From contig NC_043741.1 in NCBI RefSeq assembly GCF_004337985.1, positions 6,453,077-6,517,076 of the forward strand: 64,000 nt of DNA, given 5' to 3'. The translations under genes and the position numbers were made by a program. Source of the stretch: Pyricularia pennisetigena (Eukaryota > Ascomycota > Sordariomycetes > Magnaporthales > Pyriculariaceae). Position 1 is the first letter of the stretch. Each line of letters begins with the position of its first letter. The notes below the pieces were generated by a model, which was not told where the DNA came from, ran no database searches, and worked only from the letters and a program-made list of their open reading frames with translations. This document shows positions 1-11,139 of this stretch, in pieces.

Positions 1-152
1 CCTAAAAACAAAACCACCCATATCCACAAAGAAAAAGTCCGAGATCCGTATCTGACGTTATCTCCCGTTTGTCTTGCGAGAACAAGAACAAGAAAAGACA
101 AGTCTACTGGAGTGAAAACGTGATGGTGATCATCGTCGATTCTCGACAGATC

Positions 153-402
153 TTAGACGGGGCAGCTCTGTTTCACAAACGCAAATGATTTTGGGTCAGT
201 CTCTGAACAAAAATAAAAAAAAGCAAAGCCTGGCGGCATAGACCCGAGCAGTGATGTAGTAATATGTGATTGATTTTATGCTTTGTCCTGTCTCGAGGGG
301 GAATGGTCTTTTTTTGTCGTGACTTACAGCTCCGCACGAGCCGCATGTTTTGGAGCTGCCGTCAGAAGCAGCTCCGCACTTGGGGCAGGTCTTGTCATGC
401 AT
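153..402 (-). CDS. Metallothionein-like Cys-rich peptide (29 aa)
   Basis: Two exons can be joined: 402-328 and 167-153, with a GTAAGT donor, an AAACAG acceptor and a 160-nt intron. The product is 29 residues with five cysteines in a CxxC...CxxCxxxC pattern (CPKCG near the start, CGSCGASCP at the end), rich in Gly, Ser and Lys and without aromatic residues. Short Cys/Gly/Ser peptides like this are typical of fungal metallothioneins, which bind copper or zinc in the cytosol. That assignment rests on composition and size only. A TATA box 190 nt upstream fits a strongly inducible gene. Without splicing, the frame runs on to a 68-residue product with a low-complexity tail, which is less convincing. 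The second exon is tiny, so the 3' end is the least certain part. Confidence 0.5.
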
Positions 403-1755
403 GTTTGCGAGGTTTGTTTGATTGATTGATTGATTGGAGATTCTGATTTTTTTTTCTTTAAATGTTTCGAGAAAAGTTCAACAGACGTCTTCTTTTGCTT
501 TTGTCGGTTTGATTGACAGTGGTTGGAACGAGAGAGAGAGAGAGTGTGTGCGTTGAGAGCTGAAGGTACTTGAGAGCGGGGTCATGTGAGGATCTTATAT
601 AGTGGTGTACAAGTGAGAAGTAGCTCTTTCTCTGTCTCTCTTCCCCTCCCCATGACACACACTCCCCCCTCTCCTCGTGAGCAGATGCCTGAATGAACAA
701 CATGGTAAATGCTCCAATCTGTCGGACGAAAACACCAAGGTATGTAGGTACTTTGCAAAGTACCTACACGCCCCCTTTTTTTGTACAAGGGCATTTACAC
801 CAGTAGCAGTGCATCATCTAGCTTTAGAGCCGGAGTTTACTTGCATGAACCCGGCGCGAAGATCATGAACCCAAATTCGCAGTACAAAAACGGAAAAACA
901 ACGCAGCGCTAACCTTGTCTTTTGCAGATTTGGTGTGGGGTGTTTTGTTTTTCTTGACACCACACTCCGTTACTGCTTTGCTCTCCAATCCGCGCGATCC
1001 CGTTGGACCGTTTCGGAGAATGCAGGCTAGGGGACCCCCCATGGATCCCTCTGCCCCTACGTCGACAAGTCCCGAGTAAACCGATTTTTTTTAGGAAGGG
1101 AGAAAAGGCACAGAATGTGCTTTTGGCTGAAACATACGGTGAGGGATAAAAGAGAGACAGAGAGAGAAAAAAAAAAAAAAAAAAAGCACTAGCCGTTTTG
1201 TTTATCTAGTCCAAGCAGCTGATCAGACTGTGTTATCGGACTAAGAATAAGTTGGCTCCTTTCTTCAGACCGGTAGTAGCCATAGAAGGTAGTTAGTTAT
1301 CTCTGCTTCTCGCCTGACACGTGTGGTTATGATTATCAAGTGTTCTTGGTACGGATGAGCCACCATGGCAGCTGCACCACCATTATGCAGGGCATACAAC
1401 CTGCCCGCCCCCTCCTAACTTTGAGCTACGCTGGCAACCAATACCTCGCCCCCGCTCCCCCCACACCGGCAGACCCTTGAACGGCAGATCGTGAGAAGGG
1501 TAGGGTGATTACGTCGCCAAGCAGGCGGCTGATCAGTTGCGTTTATAAACAATGTAATTATTGATGGCATGTCCCTGAAGGTAGGGAACCAGAGGTTCAC
1601 TAAAAGATTATGCTCATATAATTGGCCGGCATACATACAACAGCAGGCAGATATGCTCTCTCAGGTTCAGACGGCGATGGACAACGAGAATGGCTTGGTC
1701 AACTATTAAATATTGAGAAACAGCAACAATACACTATCGTCTTTCCAAAGTTGGT
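403..1755. other. Intergenic region without a supported gene
   Basis: This holds the upstream region of the small Cys-rich gene, a (TGAT)n repeat at 418-436, a GA/GT repeat near 531-550 and an A19 run at 1167-1185, then the 3' flank of the AVT2-like gene. The short open frames show no domain or splice support. Confidence 0.5.
594..601 (-). promoter_or_regulatory. TATA box upstream of the metallothionein-like gene
   Basis: The minus strand reads TATATAAG here, 192-199 nt before the ATG at 402. GA/GT and ATTG simple repeats lie between the box and the start codon. CCCCT motifs (stress-response-element-like) occur just upstream at about 643-672. Confidence 0.5.
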
Positions 1756-3924
1756 CTACATGCAGACGGCCGGCCCTCCGTTGCCTGGTAAAAGCAAGAC
1801 AAAGAGTCTGATGTCAGCAGCATATCGCCATCCAGAGACGGAGGCCGACTTACCTGTAATGATCTTCTCCAAGGACTGGAACAGGCTCACGACAAACACC
1901 AAGCACCCAAAGACGACGACGGCCCAGGCGCAATAGGTCCGCCAGCTCCGGCTCGCCAGCTTGATGTAGCAGAGGGGCGGCAGAATGTACGCCATGGCGC
2001 AGGCGCTGGTGGACCCGACGAGCTCAAAGATGACGCCCAGGTCGCACGTCATCAGGCTCAGGGCCATTGCGCTAACCACAAGGGCAGAGCTGAAGATGAG
2101 GTGCAGATTCAGGTTGAAGGGCTCTCCGGGGAAGTAGTAGTTGAACATTACCTCGCGGCACACAAAGGCCTCGAGCGGCAGCGTGGTGAGCATGTTGAGC
2201 CCAAAGCAGAGCCGTGCTATCGTCACCATGGTGTTGTCGGCCGGGAAGTTGTTGAGAACGTTGCCCAGCGTCTTGTCGCCAAAGGTCAGGAACCCCGCGA
2301 GCGCCATGAGGAGGCAGGCCAGCATCGACACACCCGTCGAGTAGTGCGTCACGCGCGAGAACCGGTCTATTGTCGGCTTCTCGAGGGATCCGTAGATGAG
2401 GAGGGAGTTGTGATGACAGACAAAGGCTGTATGCATGTACATGGATGCGTTGGCAGTTGTGTCAGTAGGGGGTTTTTGGCCTATCAAGTCTGTCACATAT
2501 GAAATAGGAAATATCAAATATCAATATGATTTTTTCTTACCGAAAGATATTACGCCAATGGCTTGGGCTATACCCGTATTCACCGTCAGGAGTGACGTGT
2601 CAAAGGAGCCCCTCAGCTCTTTGGGAGTTAAAAGTCCCTGAATAACGACCGTAAAGACAATGACCAGCATGCTCACTAGAGCAAATGTGCTAGCTTTAGC
2701 GAGCTGTCATTTTGTGCTTGGTCAGTATGCAGACAAGAAAGGTAATAAAAAGCCATCCTGCCCAACGCTTCCCCTTCACAACCCCCCAAATTATAACGCA
2801 CGCACCTTGGAAATGTCACGATACAGCGTCAACGGATAGCTAATGCCCAGGGTAAAAATCACAATGACGGCACGGCGGTCAGCGAGTAACCCGAGCACGG
2901 GTATGTTGCGCAAATCAGGCCAGATTGCCAGGAAGACATGCGGTATGCTGTCGCCCACAATGACACCAAAGGCCACCATGCCGCCAAACGCAAAAGCCCA
3001 CTGGGCCACGCTGACGGCGATGAGGCCGGGCTTGCCGAAGCAACGCTCCACCGTCCCCTGGAAGCTGTTTGCTCCCGAGAGCTTGCTGTTGATCACGATG
3101 AGGCAGATGGTCCAGTCGACGACGACGGTCAGCGAGATGAGCAAGAACACGCCGGCCAGCAGGCCCGCGTTCTTGAAAGCGTACGGCTGGCCGATAATGC
3201 CCGCGCCAATGATGCTGTTGGCCATGTTCATAAATGCCGCGCGCAGGCCGCTCTTGGGCCGGTTGTGGTCCTCGGCCCACTCGGCGCCGCCGTCGACCCA
3301 GTCCGCTCCGCTGTTGGCCACCGAGACCGAGGGCGCCTCGATGTTGGTGAGCAGCGGCAGACGGCGCTCCGTCTCGGCGTTCTCGGGCTCAGAGTCGACG
3401 TCGAATTCGCTGTCGTAGCTGTCGAAGCTGGAGCGCGACGAAGGAGACGACAGCGCCAGCAGCGGGTGGTTGTACTCGCCCCCCAGACCCTGTCCTGGAC
3501 CCCCCTGGGTGTTGCCATTGGATGCCCGGCGGCCATTATTGTTGGCTGCGCCGACGCCCCCGCCGACGACGATGGGCTGCAGATCGAAGCGTACTCGATT
3601 GGGCGTGCGGGGTGTGCGCGAGCCGCCCGTGAGGCTGGGCGAGTGTAGTGCAGACGGTCGGCGCTCTGTGTTCTGTAGGGATTGTGGTCTTCTCGAGAGC
3701 GGTTTCGAGTCTGAGGGTTGTTGTTGGTTTTGATGATGTTGTTGCTGCTGCTCTGAGGATTGCGGCACCGACCTGGGTGATGTTATTGCCGCGCCGGCAG
3801 GAGCGACATCTTGGTTGTGAGAGGCCAGCAGGCCAATGTCCTCCTCGTTGTCGTTGGCACGCGGCGTGGAGCTGCTGCTTCCGAGGAACGAAGATCTGGC
3901 CTTGGCCATTGGCAGCCGGTTCAT
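1756..3924 (-). CDS. AVT2: Vacuolar amino acid transporter, Avt2-like (AAAP family)
   Basis: Four exons: 3924-2806, 2703-2541, 2426-1854 and 1784-1756, giving 627 residues. The first ~220 residues are a polar, Gln- and Ser-rich cytosolic tail. About eleven membrane segments follow, starting with AAFMNMANSIIGAGIIGQP, the conserved first helix of the amino acid/auxin permease family, and including SFAFVCHHNSLLIYGS, created exactly by the exon 2-3 junction. The motifs fit the Avt2/SLC38 branch rather than Avt1 or Avt3/4. These proteins move amino acids across the vacuolar or other endomembranes; the substrate is not visible from sequence. The ATG at 3924 is chosen because the codon before it is GTG. 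The last intron (1853-1785, 69 nt) has no stop and keeps frame, so its retention would only lengthen the C terminus by 23 residues. Confidence 0.88.
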
Positions 3925-5212
3925 CACCAGCGCATCTTATGCTGCCCCAGCAATGGTTTTCAAGTTCTCGTAACTGCTCAAATTCGTCCGGATAGTGCGT
4001 ATTGGGGGCGTCGGCGAAAGAAGACAGTCCGGGTTGGCAGTTGTTTTGTGTGTCGTGTGTGCCCCAATACGACGTTGTAAGCTGCTCGGGATCGCTGATG
4101 CTTTCGGTTGGGTTGCTACCGAGGTCAAAGGTGCTCTCTGCTTGCGCTGTCTGCTCCAAGGATTGTCGCCTTAGTATTTCTTTTTATTTCTGGACAAACA
4201 ACCAATGTCTATGGAAAAGAGGCTGTATTTCTGAGAGATGATTCGGGAGGCAAAGGAACCAGACAGGTAGGTATCTTGCCTCTATGGACGTCAAGTTCCG
4301 CCCGACGGACATTTAAGGGTCTTTTCTGCGTTTTCAGGAGCAAACTTGACACGCAGGGAAACCGTAATGTTAGTGTACTTACCCCTGCTTGCCCGTCAGA
4401 GCGTTTTTTGGGTTGTTCACGGTGTGCGCTTAGCTTAGTCTGGTACCTGACCTTGCAACCGGATCCACTTGACGAACATGAAATCCAAGTACAATTTATA
4501 GCCGCCGCGCATATTGGCGGTACTTTGTGCTAACGATAAGTAAGTAAGCTGAGTGATCAGCGTTGATTGCCGCACCCACCGACTTGGCACACCTTGCAAC
4601 CAACCACCGTTCGACATAAAAGCCAGCTGCGCCGTGATGCATCCTCTGTTTTTTGAAAAGCACCAGGCCGAGGATTATGCGACGTCGTTCTAAGGAGTTT
4701 TCGCGAGTCTAGTCTGGACTGGAATAGTTTCCATCAGCTGAAGACGTTTTCTGTACGCACTAGTCTAGGTACAAAAACCCAAGGTACGTCCCAATTGCAT
4801 TCCTGTTGGCACAAAGGCACCCCGAGTATCCAAACAACTTTTCAGTCGCTATTCGACTGTTCGCTATGTACTTCTGTGTACCCTTCCGGGTGGGTATCAT
4901 AATTTACAATAAAATACACTTGACGAGCTCATCTCAATACCGTTCCACCGTCCGCCATGGACGCCAACCTGCAAATGGTAAGGTGCTATCGAATGCACAT
5001 GCTGGTTATTTGCAACAAGCAAAATCCTCCTCACTAAGCCCTGGCTCTCACTTTACTCATCATTTTCTTTCCTCGTTTCTTTTCGCTGATAAATCCATGA
5101 CATATTCTGGCTATGCTGATTATCCGGATGCCTTCTTGTTGAATGTAGGACACACGACGCTTTTTTTCTTCTTTTTTTTCAATAAAAAAAAATGGTGCCG
5201 AGGAGGTCATCA
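3925..5212. other. Intergenic region, promoter of the Avt2-like gene
   Basis: It contains the upstream region of the Avt2-like gene and the 3' flank of the aspartic protease. The open frames here are short, mutually overlapping and without family features. Confidence 0.5.
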
Positions 5213-6840
5213 TCAAAGCCCCGAAGCAGTCGTTCCTGCAATAAAGAATGATGCAGCCAACACGTATCGACTGAGATATATGCGTTGGGCTGGACTTGAC
5301 GGCTGGTTAGATGAAGGCCGGGCCGACCCTGTTGACGACGTCGACGTTCCGCCCGTAGCAGAGCCATTCGCTTCTGGAGTGGTTGGGCCGTGTGCCAGAG
5401 GCGCCGAGGTCGTTACCGGTGTTTCTGAGGCGCTCGTGGTCGATGTGATTTGAGGTGGAACAGCCCGAGGGCCGAAGCCAATGCGGGTTTGGTCCATGTC
5501 GAAGACGGCATAGACATTTTTGAGGAATGTAGACCCGAGCAACCAGCTACCCCTGACGACCTCGTTGCCATACAGATTACTGACACACTCGCCGTTGGAA
5601 TTGGGAGCCTGCAGCCAATCGCTCGTGAAGATGGTGTAGCTGGCGCCCGAGAAGGAGACGGTCAAGGGCTTGTTCGAGTCGCAAGGTGCCGTGTAGGTCA
5701 CTCCATCGGAGCTCTTCGCACCGGGGATCTGCTTGTGGATAGCGTTGACATCACCAGGTGGACCGAAGATGTATGTCGTTCCCGTGTCGATATAGGCGCG
5801 TCTTCCCGAGATACCAGCCTTCTTGCCATCGTATGAAAAGTCGCCCATAGGGATGGCCCAGACACCACCAGCATTTTCCGGAACTTTGCTGTACGTGATA
5901 TCCCCAACGTGCTTTGTCGAATCGATCCCACCAAAAGTGACCTCGCCCATGTTGGGTCCGTCCGAGTTGCGACTGACATAAACCCCCATCACGTTGGACT
6001 TGAATGCCTTCTCCTTCTTGAGAGTCTGAAGCAGATTGTCCGTGGCGCCGTTGGCCATGGATAAGCCAAGAATACCGTCGAATGGGAAATGGTTGAAGTG
6101 ATCGGATGTATCGCTGGCAATACCGATAGTCATCGGGATCTTCTTGCCAGCGAGCGAGAGCGTGTCCCGTGCCAGCGATCCAGAAACCGATCCGCTGCCG
6201 TAGCTGATTGAAAAATCCTTCGCTTCAGCCTTGAAGGTGGATGAATCGCCAGATCCAAAAGTGTTGTGGATGGTGCACGGAGTCGACTTGCACGTCGAGC
6301 CCATGATCCAGGTTGTGCCGGCACCAGTATCCAAGAGCATCAGCATTTGCTTTGGACCAGAGCCTAAGCCGACATCCACAAAGTACGAAAAGTCGGTGCC
6401 ATCCTGGTGGAGTGGTATGCTGTCTGCAGTCTTGGGATCCCGGGCCCTGGATATCGTATATCTGTTATTCTGCCGCCTGGCCAAGTTTGATTCCTCATGT
6501 TGCTCGTCGTTTCCAGACGAGGCCGTCTGACTGTACTTGGCTGAGAGATACCGAGCTATTCGCGATATGCTCTCCCCATGGGACTCGACCGCTTGGTTCT
6601 GTAGTGTCGCAACTAGTCAGTATGGTTGCACAGCAGTGTCGGTGACAGGCGCCGTCACACGAAGCTTACATTGGACGCCCTCCTGGACAGAGGGAAGGTC
6701 ACAACCCCACCACTTTCAGGGCCTCGTTTTTGACTCTTCTGAGCCTCACAGCTGCTGTCTTCCTCGCATGGTATCCAAGGGAAGAAAGCATGACTGCTAG
6801 TAACCCAAAGAGCCAGATAAGCGAGATATATAGCAAGCAT
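5213..6840 (-). CDS. Secreted aspartic endopeptidase (A1/pepsin family), CtsD-like, possibly GPI-anchored
   Basis: Two exons, 6840-6670 and 6598-5213, encode 518 residues. The 71-nt intron has a GTAAGC donor, a CTGAC branch point and a CACTACAG acceptor. A signal peptide (about residues 1-18, ending SSHA) is followed by FFPWIP, a start seen in secreted fungal aspartic proteases, and by a propeptide to about residue 110. The two catalytic loops are intact: LLDTGAGTTW (Asp near 147) and YIDTGTTY (Asp near 328), with the flap YGSG near 190. The last ~80 residues are Ser/Thr/Pro-rich, ending in a hydrophobic stretch. That is how yapsin-like, GPI-anchored or wall-bound enzymes end, though the tail is short. 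It likely cleaves proteins outside the cell or in the wall. Confidence 0.88.
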
Positions 6841-9764
6841 GGTGAGAAGGGCCGACGAATGGAGAATTTGCTTCTCTCAGCAGTAGACGATGTAAATTGT
6901 GTCGTCTTGCGGCAGAGATAAAAGCCGACCAATATCCAACCCAAGCCCTCCCTCGCTCTTCCCCCCCGATGGAACAAGGGAATGATTAGTGATTATGTAG
7001 GCCGCATTGGTTATAGACCGGATAAGTCGAGGTCGGGGGACCAGGTAACAGGATTGAATGCCCAAACAGAAACGCCGATGCTGGAACAAATGGCAGAATG
7101 CAAGAAGAGAGTCTGAGAAATTGTATGCCAAGGTGGAAAAGTTGCACAGGAATGTTCTGTAAGCCGGGAGACGGTACCCGGGCCGGTTGCAACTGGAGAA
7201 ACGGAGAAACGCCAGACAACGCAAGACAAGAGAACCACTTCCTATGCAAGACAAAGAGGAGCCAAGGATGGTGGCGTCGGCAATGTTGAGCTTCGTTACG
7301 CTGGCCGAGAGAGACAAAAATCTGTGAGCAAAATGATGCCGGGCATGAAAGGAGGGTGATTGCCAGCTGATCAGGTAGATCCACCAAGCTTGATTAGGGA
7401 GGTAGATAGACAAGTACCCAAACCCAGGATTAGACTAGAAAGATGGACAACACCCAAGAAAGAAACAAAAAAAGGTAAAAAATCAAAAATGCCAGTGGTA
7501 ACAAGAAAAAAAAAAAAAAAACTATGCCTCTACTGGTCGCTATTAAGAAACAAAGAAAACCAGCTCTAGGGTCGGTCGTACCTCATGAGGTATGGGGAGC
7601 GTGGCAAAAGTATGAATGGACGAGGTCGAAGGGAAACCAAACGAGGTTATTTGAGTGGTAAAGAAGGCTGGTCTGGCTGGTTAAAGCGAGCGCGGGGCAC
7701 CAATAAGAGTGGAAAAGGGGTCACGTCGTCGGTGGACTCGTCGATTGAGAACGATACGAAGCTACCACAATAAAAAAAACAACGACTCTGAACAGCTACA
7801 TAACCGCCCCCTTGCCCTCCATTTCAGACAAGGATGTCGATAAAGCCGCTGCAGTCACGTACGTCTACTTGCATCCACAGTAGTACTAGACCCTGGTGGC
7901 TCGATGGTCAGCAGCGCTAGGCGAATGCAGCCCAACACGGAGGTCATGGATGGTGGACAGTAAACCAGGGATCGCGCGCTTGTCAATTTCCCAAATTTGG
8001 CTTGGTTGTACTTTGCCGACCTCCCGATAAATAAAGGGATTGCAATCTTTGCGTTGAGGGTTTTCGAGGGAAATTAGGTATTGTCTGTAAATGAATCTCC
8101 GTCGTTTATGTCCGTGTAGTGGCTGAGCGTCTGCAAAATCTATATACTACACAAGTACCTCGAGTCTACTGCAGGTACCGAACGTTATTATTACCTATAT
8201 TCCCTTAATCAGTTGAAGAAACGAAAGACGGGAGACAAAAAGAAAACTGACTCTATCAACTGTCGAATGATCAGCAAATCGGCTCAAAGTGGATCCTGGT
8301 AGGATTAAGACCCACGAACCCCCCACAGATTGCGCAAAATCACCCATGGAAAGCTGTTCTCTTGGTGGTTGGTTGTTCTCCATCCAGATCCACCACACAC
8401 GGACTTTTACCCCACGCGGGTGCCAAAGTAGTAGACTGGCTGAGTCTTTTTATCCCAGCTTCGTGTCTCTTTCGGATAGATGAACCCGTACAATCAACCG
8501 CGAACCGCGAATAAATGCTTGTAATATGCAAGAGATATACTCGAAATCATTTCCCCGGTCTCTGGCACACCGGACGGAATGCATGTTGTTTGGCACCTCA
8601 GATGTCCAATAAACATTATACCGCGCTACAGCAAATACTTGGTACTACAAGAGAACAATACTTGAAGAAATGGAGTGAGACGGTCGCGTGTCGAACGTCG
8701 ATCGACACCATTGAATGAAATCGAAAAAGGCACCAATCATCGTCCGCACGTCAAACCCGCCATCTGGTTGTTAGCTCCGGTTCAGGGTAGGCGGGTGCGC
8801 TAAAGGATGAACGACGCCCGCACCGCGGTTGCTTCTCGGCGCCAAATTAATACTTTCAAGGCTCCCAGGGCTCTCCCTCAGCAGAGCCAAGAAAAATAAG
8901 GGTTCCAACAGTCGCGTACAATCTCTCCTAGCCCTTGACCTGCAGTAGCTCGCTGCCCAGAGAGGAATCGATTCGCACGTCTCCTGGCCATCCGGTTATC
9001 AACAAAAACAAATACTTATGATGGGCAAGCGGAGGCGAGGCAAGTCCACCGCCGTCTCTGCTTTTCGCAACCAAAATGTTTTTTTTTTTTTCTCGAGCCG
9101 CGCTAGGCGCCACGTGCGATTTCGAAAAAAAAGAAAAGGAAAAGAAACGCTGATGATGTCTTGAAACTCCTCCGTTGATTGGAACATCGCGGGAAGGACT
9201 TGCCGTCTCCATGACAATAGTCTCCAACATGATCCTAATTAGCGCGGCATCAATTTCACTGTGTAGTACGCCCAACGCCTCTGCATGGCTTGCATTCAAA
9301 CCACCTATCTATGAGGCGTAATCAATATGTGGAGGGGACCTCCAAGGAAACAATGGTCTAGGTCTAGTCCTAGATCGGATTGTGTACCTGGCTTCAAAAA
9401 AAGACGACCGTTTCCCGCTCGCAAGGCCCTCTCGGTAGTAAGAGGACGGACACCAATCGAGCCAGAGTTCTTGGTTCTTTATTCCCCGGCCCGCTTTGAA
9501 CATTAACGCCCTTAGAAAGCCGCCAGGCTTTGGCGTCTTGGCCATGCCAATGTCAGAAATTCGCACGAAGGATCTGATAATGGAACATCCTTATATCTGC
9601 ATGTCGCCCTAGTGTATAAAAATTCTTTCTTGTCGTCAACTTGCCGCGAATCAAAGTGTCATATACAATGTCTTTTGAGGATCACGCTATGCATGCATCA
9701 TGTGACGGATGGAAATGCGGTCAGTCAATTTATTTGACGACAGTAGAGTCTAACCGCTCAACAA
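6841..9764. other. 2.9-kb region without a supported gene
   Basis: Open frames on both strands are short and overlap each other, and none has a signal peptide, domain or convincing intron. The stretch 7901-7970 briefly resembles a tRNA A box but lacks a B box. A-rich runs occur near 7505-7520. Part of this is upstream DNA of the protease gene. Confidence 0.5.
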
Positions 9765-10823
9765 TCATCTAGACGCATCCAGACTCACACGTTCGTGGAT
9801 CTGAACCCAGTGTTCAGCCTTGCGTACAGTCTCGAGTCTCTTGGGCTCCTGTGATAGCGCGCAATGCAGAGCCTCGACTGCCGCGGCAAAGCTCTCCTTG
9901 CCAGCCAGCCCCGATCTTCCAGAGGCAATGGCCGAACGCAAGAATACCCAAACAGACTCGCCTGTCCACCGCAGCGACATGGCCAACTCTGCCGTCTCTT
10001 TGACTATGGCCTTCCACTCCTCCTCTGGCATATAGAGACTGAGGTGCGCCAAAAATGACCACCCTGACGTGTCGCTGTGATGCCGGAATACCCAGACCTT
10101 CACAGCCTCGGTGATCCTGCGAGTTTCCTGTGCGTGGTTTGTGCATACTGTTTCTTTGGACGGGCTGCCATGCAACGTCATCAAATATCGTGCATGGCTC
10201 CAGGCATAATAGTTCCTTGGGTGTCTCTCCGCCGAGACCATCACCAATTGAACAAAACTATCGTAAATTTTAATCGGCAGGCCCCATGTGGTGGTACACA
10301 TCCGGACCAGCCATCTTCGGTGACCCCACAACGTTGGAGATTTTGTGTGTCGGTTCAGACGGCTCGTGAGAAGCGAGTCGACGAGCCACATCTCTCGAGA
10401 TAACAGGGGAGCAAAAACATCCATGCTGCTTCGAGAAGCCTGCAGCAAGAGAAGCCTCTTGCGCGTGTTTGCGGCGGTCAGGTGCTCCGGGTCGAAGAGG
10501 AGCATCACGGCCGTGGCCTCGAGGACTTGGGAATCATGGCGGGAGATGTCTTGCATCAACTGCAGAAATCTTCTGCGGGCTTCTGTAAAAGCCGATATAA
10601 GCGAGGCTTTGGGTACAGCCACGGCATTTTCATCCTGGAGGACATGCGAGCCTGGAGGGACTGGATGGCTTTGCCCAAGAATCTCAATTTCTAGTAGCTG
10701 TGCTTGGTTTGCACCTGGTTGCGGCAGGGGTTGGTGAGTAAGAACATCTGCGATAGCTTGATATGCTACAACGTTGCAGTCATCCACATTAGACCTTGCA
10801 GCCAGTCCCTGAGCAGATGCCAT
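9765..10823 (-). CDS. Protein prenyltransferase alpha-subunit repeat (PTAR1/Ecm9-like) protein
   Basis: A single exon encodes 352 residues. The protein carries PPTA-type helical repeats: LWGHRRWLVRM near residue 165 and NYYAWSHARYLM near 205, followed by SGWSFLAHL near 260. The W-x-HR-x-W and YYAW-x-HR-like motifs are those of farnesyl/geranylgeranyl transferase alpha subunits. The remaining repeats are degenerate, and the N-terminal 100 residues do not look like RAM2 or BET4. The closest known type is PTAR1 (Ecm9 in yeast), in animals a subunit of GGTase-III that geranylgeranylates Ykt6. Whether the fungal protein does this is inference. An in-frame TTG lies 11 codons upstream, but the ATG at 10823 is the natural start. 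It shares a 316-bp upstream region with GET1. Confidence 0.75.
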   Translation of the reverse strand: MASAQGLAARSNVDDCNVVAYQAIADVLTHQPLPQPGANQAQLLEIEILGQSHPVPPGSHVLQDENAVAVPKASLISAFTEARRRFLQLMQDISRHDSQVLEATAVMLLFDPEHLTAANTRKRLLLLQASRSSMDVFAPLLSREMWLVDSLLTSRLNRHTKSPTLWGHRRWLVRMCTTTWGLPIKIYDSFVQLVMVSAERHPRNYYAWSHARYLMTLHGSPSKETVCTNHAQETRRITEAVKVWVFRHHSDTSGWSFLAHLSLYMPEEEWKAIVKETAELAMSLRWTGESVWVFLRSAIASGRSGLAGKESFAAAVEALHCALSQEPKRLETVRKAEHWVQIHERVSLDASR

Positions 10824-11139
10824 GCCGAGGATTTTGTATGAAGTGAGGGCAAACAATTAAAGTAGCGATGTCGATGGCGGTGGAAACCCTTTTGGGGGGG
10901 CTGATGCAGGGTAGGCGAGATGTTCAGAGTGACGTGTTGCTGATCAGGAAGCGGGGCCCGCCAAAGCTGTTCTGGTCAAGCTGCAAGCTGCTTGCTTCGT
11001 GGCAAGCCCACGCTCTTGCACAAAGACACCAAAACCACACCGTGTCTGTCCATTATACCCCTCGTCCGTGGACCGCACGCCGCAAAGCACGCGACAACAA
11101 AGGCCCTGGGCCATAGCGAAAGGAAGCCCGAGCCCAAAG
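10824..11139. promoter_or_regulatory. Bidirectional promoter region between the PTAR1-like gene and GET1
   Basis: Two divergent start codons are 316 bp apart. No TATA box is evident on either strand. The open frames in between overlap the start of GET1 in the wrong frame and are not supported. Confidence 0.45.

Noticed and set aside
6877..7413. 178-codon minus-strand frame upstream of the aspartic protease
   Set aside because: Several overlapping frames of similar length exist here on the same strand; none has a signal peptide, domain or splice support.
7901..7975. tRNA-like stretch (TGGCTCGATGGTCAGCAGCGC)
   Set aside because: It resembles an A box, but no GGTTCGAATCC-type B box or acceptor stem follows.
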